Source of the DNA: Anthoceros angustus
Lineage: Eukaryota > Streptophyta > Anthocerotopsida > Anthocerotales > Anthocerotaceae
Reading direction: 5' to 3'
Assembly (NCBI GenBank): GCA_010909165.1
Contig: VJWM01000205.1
Span: 248,001-312,000, forward strand
Length of the DNA: 64,000 nt
The notes beneath the pieces were generated by a model that worked only from the letters and a program-made list of their open reading frames with translations, made no database searches and had not been told where the DNA came from. Within the stretch, counting starts at the first letter, position 1. Each line of letters opens with the position of its first letter. This document shows positions 56,944 through 64,000 of this stretch, piece after piece. The position numbers were made by a program, and so were the translations under genes.

Positions 56944-58364
56944 GCTCAGCACTGCTGAGTCTCCGCAGCTTGAGGTCCGATGAGCATATTGACCACTTGT
57001 GAGGGGAGCAAAGCTTCCCAAAGGCGGGCGTGCGGGAGACTTGATCCCAGGATGATCGATCGTTTCGAATTGAGACTTTGAGGTATGTTTTTTAGTTCCC
57101 AGGAAAAGATGTGGCCCAAAAAATAGAAGCTTTCTTTCGCTTCCTGCTCCACATCCACTGACCCAGAAAGCAAAAACAATGGATCACCACAGCACCATTG
57201 AACGTCAATCTGAACTTTCCCCCGTCGTATCTCTCGAGCGCGGTTAGAGAACGGCATACGCTTCTGTCCCATCTCTACGGTACGATACGGCAGCAAAAAG
57301 ATGCTGGTACGATGAGCTGACGTGGCGTAGGGACGGAACGCGTTTTGGAGATAGGTAGATGTAGGTGGGACGTGGTAGTGGTAGGTGTTGACCAGTGGTC
57401 ACTATGTATGTTTGCCTGAGCCCCTCCAAGTTTGTGAAGGCCATGTCCATCTCAACTTGGACAATTTTGAGTTTTTCCACTGATTACCGATGAAGATGCC
57501 ACACATTTCTGCAGAATTTTCTTCTCACCAGGTTGAAACCTTCGGAAGTTGCAAAATCTTAGCTCCCATTGCGGGCTGTATTTCGGATTGTGCATGGGTC
57601 GGATGAAGGCAAAGCACATACCATTGCAAAGCCTGTGAATGCACGAGGCAGGGCCCATTACTTGATACCGACAAGTGGACGGGAAAAATGAAAGAGTCCA
57701 CATTGTGAATTATCGGAAAAATAGGCCCGCACCACCTGGGTCATTCTGGAGTTCAGTTTCAGTATGGCTGCGTGCAGATGCAGATGCTAGGTAGTGTAGC
57801 TATCAAGAGGGAGGCATCCTCTCAGCATTGAGATACTTTTTGGAAGCCAATAGCATGGCTGCAAATTCGGCACGATTTGACGATGTGCTCTTTAGGTACA
57901 CCTATAATGTTCTCCTGTCGTTGCTGCTTACAAGAGATGGCCTACAGTGATGGCATTTGGACATGTCTTTCTTGAAAGTCCAGGGAGAAGCTATTTATGT
58001 GTGACAGTCAGCTGGCTCCAGGTGAGCCTGACACAAGGATGAATGCAGCACGTGTACTTGAACAAGGCATCTCTTCGATGCCCAGGACAAAGATATTGTT
58101 CAACTTGGCTTCAAGAGCCCCATGCTTCTCGACCAGGTTCATTGCATATGAAAGTCTCATACTCCGAATCGAGGGGGCTGTTTGCATCAGCTGAAGTTCT
58201 GGCACAGCAAGCTTCAGACCTAAGCACCTAATTAAGAAAGTCGAGAAACATGGTGTAGTGTGTCAGAACTCCAGGCGAACGACAAGCGGTGTCGGGGCTG
58301 CAACAGTGGTCGAAAACGTACCTCCGCGCTGAGCTGTTGTGAGTATACACACGTCGTCTGCATC
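56944..58364. other. Intergenic region between convergent DUF579 and FAS1-amidase genes
   Basis: Mostly unique sequence with short random open frames. A minus-strand frame at 58008-58205 (LMQTAPSIRSMRLSYAMNLVE) resembles nothing known to me. No repeats stand out. Confidence 0.45.
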
Positions 58365-61300
58365 CTACTTCACAGAATAACTTCGAGAGATTCCATGAGA
58401 AACAAAATCGTCTATTGGTGGATGGAGCAGATGATGGCCTGTTACGCTTTGATACGCCATACCCAGTGCCAAAACCTGCAGCCGGAAGATTCGCGTTTTG
58501 GTAATTAAAATCACACTCTCACAACACGTAGAACATGCATTTCCCGTAATGAACGAACCTCGCCATCTTTGAAGGGTGCGCCGTAAATCCCTGCGCTGAC
58601 GATTGTCCGTCTCTGGCTGCCTTCAGGAGGTGCGTCCGGAATGTTCTTCATTCCCGTGGGAAGAACCAGCACTGGCAATCCCACCAAGTTACTCACCGCA
58701 ATTTTCTCCCGGTCAGTCGCGTTCCCGATAATGGCATCAAACTCTGAAATCGATGCGAGCACTTCTTGAGACAGCAAGCCCCGAACTCTCTGAGCATGGA
58801 TGTAGTCCACGGCGGAAATCATGCGGGCACGGCGGGCTGCTACAGGCCAGTCTGCTTGGTCCTCGTACTCGTCATCGAGACCAGCTCTCTGCCAGTGGTC
58901 AAAATGGGAGAGCATGTCGGTCTCCATGATTAAACCAAGCAGTGCGGGAGCTGAGTCGACGCTGTAGGCGAGTTGCAAGGGAACCAGCTTCACTCGCTTG
59001 GCAGCCAGAATGTTCAGCAGCTACACACGCGCACAAGGCCATCCGTCAGATGCAATGCCAAGCAAATATGATGCTTAAGAATGATGCTTGTGGAACGAGA
59101 GGAAGAGATCCGCTGCTGCACCTCGACATCTGCATCCGCCAGGTAGCCGACAGTCAGCCTCGACACGTCGATACCAAAAGGGTCCTTCAGCTTGATATCC
59201 TTTGAGGAGTAGTCGTCTGGATCCTTTCCTCGTATCACGTCCAGAATGATGGCGCAGTCGCTAGCACTTCTACAAAATGGACCTACTTTGACCTGCACGA
59301 ATCAAGAGTCGACATCAGTAGGAAGACGCCTTCAGCATGCAAGATGAGTAGAGTGAGATCTTGTCGGAACTCCTACCAGGCTATCAGAGAGGCTCATTGT
59401 CCCTGATCGTCCGACCATGCCAAAAGTGGGCCTGAAGGCTGTTACTCCAGTGCGGGCTGCAGGGTATACGATTGATCCAGATGTCTCCGACCCGATTGCA
59501 AACGGAACCAGAGCTGCTCCAAGTACCGGAAAGGTAACAGCCGAGTGTCAGGGGAAGGAGTAGGTTTCCAAGGAGCTCACTCACAAACATCAACATCCGG
59601 GTAGTACCTGCGGAGGTGCCTGCAGCAGAGCCAGATGACGATCCTAGAGTAAATTCTGCTATGTTCCATGGATTCCTGGTTCGACCTCCAAACCAGATAT
59701 CGCCGGATGCTAGGGACCCACATGCTAGCTTCGCAATCAGAACTGCACCTGCCGCTTTCAATCTGCAATACAGAAGGTGAGCTGGTGCTCTTGATGACAA
59801 GGAATGAAAGAGCACGAGGAAATGGTGATGAAAGTACTTCTTATAAACCCAAGCTTCTTCATCGATGACTTGGTCTTTGAAGGAAGTCGAACCCCACGTC
59901 GTCTTGTAACCAGGAACAGCTATTGTATCCTTCAACCCATAAGGGATTCCGTGTAGAGGACCTACACAGCAAAAGTTGATGGCAAGCTAGTTGTAGCGTC
60001 TTATACACTTATGAAATGAAGATTGTACTAGAACGTGCCACACCTTGGTATTTTCCATGCTTGATTAAGTCATCGGCTGCATCGGCTTGTTCTTGGGCAA
60101 GTGCTGTCGTGTATGTTATGACCACTTGTAAAGTTGCATCGTACCTTTGAAAAAATGCAATGTTCATTGAATCAAGTGAAGAACCCCTCTCCTGGCAAAC
60201 GACAACCAAGTCGAAGTCCACACCAAACACACCTTATGAGCCGTTCAGTGAAGACCTTCACCAACTCGGCAGATGTTACCTTCCGGTTCTTTACCAAGTA
60301 GGCCAGTTCTGAAACCTGTGACAGCCACACAAGAGAACCAGTTCATAAAATAGGACAGTTTGACGAGTAGCGATGCAAAGGAATCGAACACTACCTTCGA
60401 TGCTTTTCCAGAACTGTGACAAACTAAAATCTAGCATACAAGTTTTGCATGTACAGCTTACAGTCATAAAAGCAAGGTCCTCATCGCTCGCTGGCCGCTT
60501 CACCCCGTAGGTACCTGGGTACTTGAATTTGAGATCGGGGCTGGCGAAGGCCTTCGTGTTCAAACTGGGGTCAAAAGAGAGAACGGACGGGTTCTTCATG
60601 CCTCCATCAGGAAGTCCAACCAGGCTCCTGTGATATCGGTAAATAGGTATGTTCATCGATTGGACGTCCTCCGCCATTTTGCCTCTCTGCAAAGCTAAAA
60701 TGTAATCAGTGATCAGGAACAAAATAGAAAATCTGTATAGTGGGACACCACATTGTGTAGCATGGAAATGGTTATGACTTCAGAGTGGCTGTCCGTTACC
60801 TTTTGATCGTCAAAGACATCGAAGTCTCCCAGCTTAGAGGCTGCAAGAACTGCTGATGAGTTGAATGATACATCAGATGAGAGACCTGTTCTTTGGTTGA
60901 TACTTCCCAGCACGCTTCCATTGATAACGTGAATGACACCATTTGAAGCAAGAAAATAATCAACCACCTTCGCATCTCCAATATACAAGCTCGACAGTAA
61001 GTCGGTCACCTGGAGCAAAGGAAAAACAACTGAATCCATCCGGATGTGCCAGATTACGTCACAATCACAACATAGGAAAACTTAATGGAAGCTTGTTCTC
61101 ACCTGTATGACTATATCACCAAGAGATTGTAGTAGCTGCCCATCAGTCAGGTTCTCTGTCTGAAACATGCCCTTCACGACTGCTTAAAACACATTTGACA
61201 GCGTGTTAAGGACAAACACCTTGGATTGACAGCCATGCACCAGAATAAAAGTCAATACAGACGACAGAGTACCGCAGAAACTTTAGAAACCATGCCATCT

Positions 61301-62059
61301 TTCTCACAGCCAGAAAGGCTGGGAACATTTTCCAACATCTCATTGCGTTTCGTCTCAAGGATGACATTCGAGCAATCCCAAACAACAGGTAACACTTGAG
61401 ACTCCACTTGAAACTCCAAAGGCTTACAATGATTAAGGACAATCGCCTTGAGATTCGTTGCAGTGAGGAGATCAGCGTCCGAGGTGCAAGGAGAAGCTTG
61501 ATAAAAATCGTGAACACATGTGAGGAGAGACTTTCTGAACACCTCATGAAACGCGTCATCTGTAGGAGCGAAGAGGGTGAAATTGGCTCCTCCTCCCAGA
61601 GTAAGATTTTTCAAGGCAGTTCGGTTCAGAGCTGCGTTCAGCAGCGTCTGCGATCCGTGGCGCCATATGTTAGTAAGGCAGGGTTAAAACGAGAAATTGG
61701 AGCAGGTAGAACATACTTACAACTCTGAAGGCTGAAGCTAAGAGCTTGCTTAACAAGTAACCGACCACCAACAGAGCAGAGAACAGGTTCCCAGGAATGC
61801 ACGGGCCAGACGAGACAATTACCAGATTAGGCAGAGAAGCCACAAGCGAGACAACGTCTAAAGCCTTGGCCGGCCCAGGCGGCCCTGCTACCATGACCAG
61901 CTCGAAATACAAAGCAGAGACAAGGAGCACGACCAGAACTCCCTTCACCGATCTGCTGATCGTGCTCCAAGTCTCTGGCTGGAAGGCCAGGCATCCCTGG
62001 AACACAGGAAGTGCAACGAAACTGGCCAAGCAGCCCGGGGCTGCTTCCGGCTCCCTCAT
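58365..62059 (-). CDS. FAS1 (fasciclin) domain fused to amidase-signature enzyme
   Basis: Thirteen exons (62059-61823, 61647-61308, 61179-61103, 61009-60800, 60686-60462, 60315-60233, 60144-60044, 59961-59838, 59762-59608, 59516-59377, 59292-59122, 59020-58559, 58475-58365) total 2436 bases, 811 residues, every junction in phase. A membrane segment (GVLVVLLVSALYFELVMVAG) lies near residue 40. The FAS1 domain (~65-270) has FTLFAPTDDAF and ASNGVIHVING. The amidase part (~289-811) has Lys435 (GIPYGLKDTIAVPG), cis-Ser within GSSSGSAAG (507-509) and nucleophile Ser532 (GSETSGSIVYPA). It ends VLALGMAYQSVTGHH. The Ser-cisSer-Lys triad is intact, so hydrolase activity on an unknown amide is expected. 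FAS1 usually mediates extracellular adhesion. Only 113 bp separate the FAS1 and amidase exons, too little for two genes. Confidence 0.85.
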
Positions 62060-62640
62060 AGCCCGCAAATTCCGATTCAATAGGCACCCAGAGCTCACAA
62101 CCTGAACTCACCAAACCCATCCAGTGGTGAGGCCGGAACTCCCAGCTTGCAAGCCTGGAAGAGTAATCCAGACTCTGCCAAGCAATACAGCCTGTAGCTG
62201 CTCAGCTGGTCCCGGCCGCAACAGGTGAGAGGTGAGGCTGCTCTGTTCCCGTGAGGTCGCCTGTTGAATCCTTCCGGCGGGTGTACACAATCGGACATGC
62301 TTGCTTCCTCCACTGGAATGCAGTTTGCAAAGCCCAAATTAAGAAACGGGTGCCTGGCCCACGTCCGTCGCCATCTCCTGTGGGGAAGACGAATTCCGAC
62401 TGGATAGCTGACACTTCCCCGTACCACGTCCATGCTGTTGCGTCTCCTGTGACATCATCTCTCTTAGATGTTTTATATACCTCATCCCCCCCATATCCGC
62501 CCCTCATCCCCCCATCCCGTCCGTCACAACCAACTACCCTCCGTTTCTCTTCTTTATTAATCCCTCTTCATTTTTCCTTTTCCTTTCCTTTCCTTTTCTC
62601 CGTTTATTCCACTGCTGATCTTTCTTCTTTTTTTCTAGAT
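62060..62640. promoter_or_regulatory. Upstream region of the FAS1-amidase gene
   Basis: Short open frames occur on both strands without a family. A C/T-rich tract (62500-62640, with tttccttttcctttcctttcc) lies ~450-580 bp upstream of the start codon. Promoter role is inferred from position. Confidence 0.35.
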
Positions 62641-63480
62641 ACCTTCTAGCTCAAGTCTTTTGTAATCATAACCCTGGTGGACTAAAAAACATCTTAAACG
62701 CTTGGGGAAGGCCACCTGAGGGAGCTAACAATGCATAGCTAATTCTATTTAACAAGCTTAAACCTTTTAAAAGAAAGCCCCACAAGGGATTAGTCCCCTA
62801 TGGAGTGCCGCTTCCGGTTTACATGTGCAAGACATTTCAGTATTCAACATTCAATTGGTCTACTAAACTCATAAATTAATTGAAATTGATGCGATCATAA
62901 GTTAATTAGAATTGATGTGGGGCTGAGAAAAAATAACCGCACGTCTATAGGGTTCATGGCCCTAAAGAGCACATAAAAACATCCCATTTTAGTCAAGTCC
63001 AACACCCAACTCTTGTTTTGCCTATAGATAATGACATAGACTGAATTAATTTTCTTGGGATGCGTTATGCACTCCGCGTGACATGGAATTTAGAGTATAT
63101 ATATTATTTTAAATAGAGATATTTTATATCAAATATATATCATAGTATATATATAATATGATATAAATTAGGGTGATATATAGATTAAGGTTATAAAACC
63201 TAAATTAAAACTAATTTTCGATTTTATTTTATTAATAAAAATAATGATTATATCTATTTTATAACTCTTTTTATTCATAAATCCTAATTTTGAAGAATCT
63301 AATCTCACAAATCCGCTGTACTGCTTATCATGGGGCAAATATGACAGCCCTAGATGCTGGATTGCCTGGAGCCGCGAGCCCTAAGAGAGTTTACATGATT
63401 ACACACCTAGACCTAAGTAGTAGGAGACAGTTATTACTAGGTATTTGGGTTTTATTATTTGGTCAAAAGCACATGGGGAT
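62641..63480. other. AT-rich island
   Basis: The sequence is strongly AT-rich with tatatat runs at 63095-63170 and no coding family. It is similar in character to the AT-rich islands at 16.4, 24.8 and 49.7 kb, probably decayed transposable elements. Confidence 0.5.
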
Positions 63481-64000
63481 ATAGCAAACTCAGCGTTGGA
63501 TGCCGAAAAGAGACACGTGACTGACAAGTCACAAGGGGTCGGAAAATGTGTCGAGCACAGAGAGGCATTACGGATGGATGATACCAGCCTACCAGGGAGC
63601 AGGGCAGGCAACGAGGAAAGGCGCAACGTCCACCCTGTGGTCCATGAAAAGACTAAAGAATCGATTGGCGTCTCGGACGTCGCAAAAAGCTGGACGTCTC
63701 TTGCTACCGTCGCTTCGGCACTTTCCCTTGCTCTTGCCTCTCCTTTTGTCAGCCAGCGTACTGAGCCAGCTCCCTCGTCAACCATGTCCCGACCTGCCTT
63801 GAAAGCAATGCGTCGTGCACATTGTTGGAGCTCCGGCTGCCGGTAGAGCAAATGGCTGCACTGCTGTGAGAAGCCTTGCCGTTTTGGTGGTGCTCAACAT
63901 CGTCACGCATTCGGAAATTACTTCTGCACTTCACTCATTCGCATACAGGTGCTGTGCATTGCTGGCGGATTGCCTCCGTCAACATCCACGCTTTCGGCGT
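63481..64000. other. Right edge of window, no gene assigned
   Basis: Overlapping open frames on both strands (about 63399-63851) look compositionally ordinary but match no family I recognise. A gene could begin beyond the window. Confidence 0.35.

Noticed and set aside
60291-60800. Separate amidase gene starting at the Met in RGKMAEDVQ
   Set aside because: Only 113 bp lie between the FAS1 and amidase exons and the phases match, so a single transcript explains it better.
63399-63851. 150-codon minus-strand frame near the right edge
   Set aside because: No domain, and competing frames on the other strand are equally long.

Overview
The window looks like nuclear DNA of a land plant, most likely a non-seed lineage (bryophyte, lycophyte or fern). 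Clearly plant genes include plastid beta-ketoacyl-ACP synthase I, a chloroplast-type glutamyl endopeptidase, the two-domain allantoin synthase, an IRX15-type DUF579 protein, a VQ protein, a nepenthesin-like aspartic protease and a LACS8/9-type acyl-CoA synthetase. A CCDC57-like centrosomal coiled-coil gene and a MORC-CW ATPase closer to animal MORC3/4 than to the usual plant MORC suggest a lineage that kept genes seed plants often lost (inference). Introns are mostly 70-200 bp with GT..AG ends. Several GC-rich genes (LACS, VQ, aspartic protease, DUF579) have no introns.

Layout. 0-7.6 kb: a duplicated ~0.49-kb segment, a frameshifted reticulon remnant and the CCDC57-like gene. 8.0-14.7 kb (-): a multi-exon MORC-CW gene. 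15-18.5 kb: gene-poor, with a decayed GTAC-containing minisatellite. 18.6-20.9 kb (-): LACS, single exon, one-base frameshift. 21.4-22.6 kb (+): MMTAG2-like protein. 23.1-34.8 kb: a broken CCDC57-like duplicate whose two halves flank a repeat/transposon cluster and an intact gene joining a trihelix domain to an HpcH/HpaI aldolase domain. 34.8-38.8 kb: low-complexity intergenic DNA. 38.8-40.2 kb (+): VQ protein. 42.6-44.1 kb (-): aspartic protease. 44.6-49.2 kb (-): glutamyl endopeptidase. 50.6-52.8 kb (+): KAS I. 53.4-55.5 kb (+): allantoin synthase. 56.1-56.9 kb (+): DUF579/IRX15-like. 58.4-62.1 kb (-): a 13-exon gene joining a fasciclin (FAS1) domain to an amidase. The rest is AT-rich intergenic DNA.

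The genes are unrelated housekeeping or developmental neighbours, as expected of a plant chromosome; no operon-like pathway is visible. The most unusual items are two domain fusions: trihelix + aldolase, in which the catalytic His and both metal ligands appear substituted, and FAS1 + amidase, in which all 12 exon junctions keep frame. All exon boundaries were worked out by hand from GT..AG signals and frame continuity, so edges may be off by a few bases.
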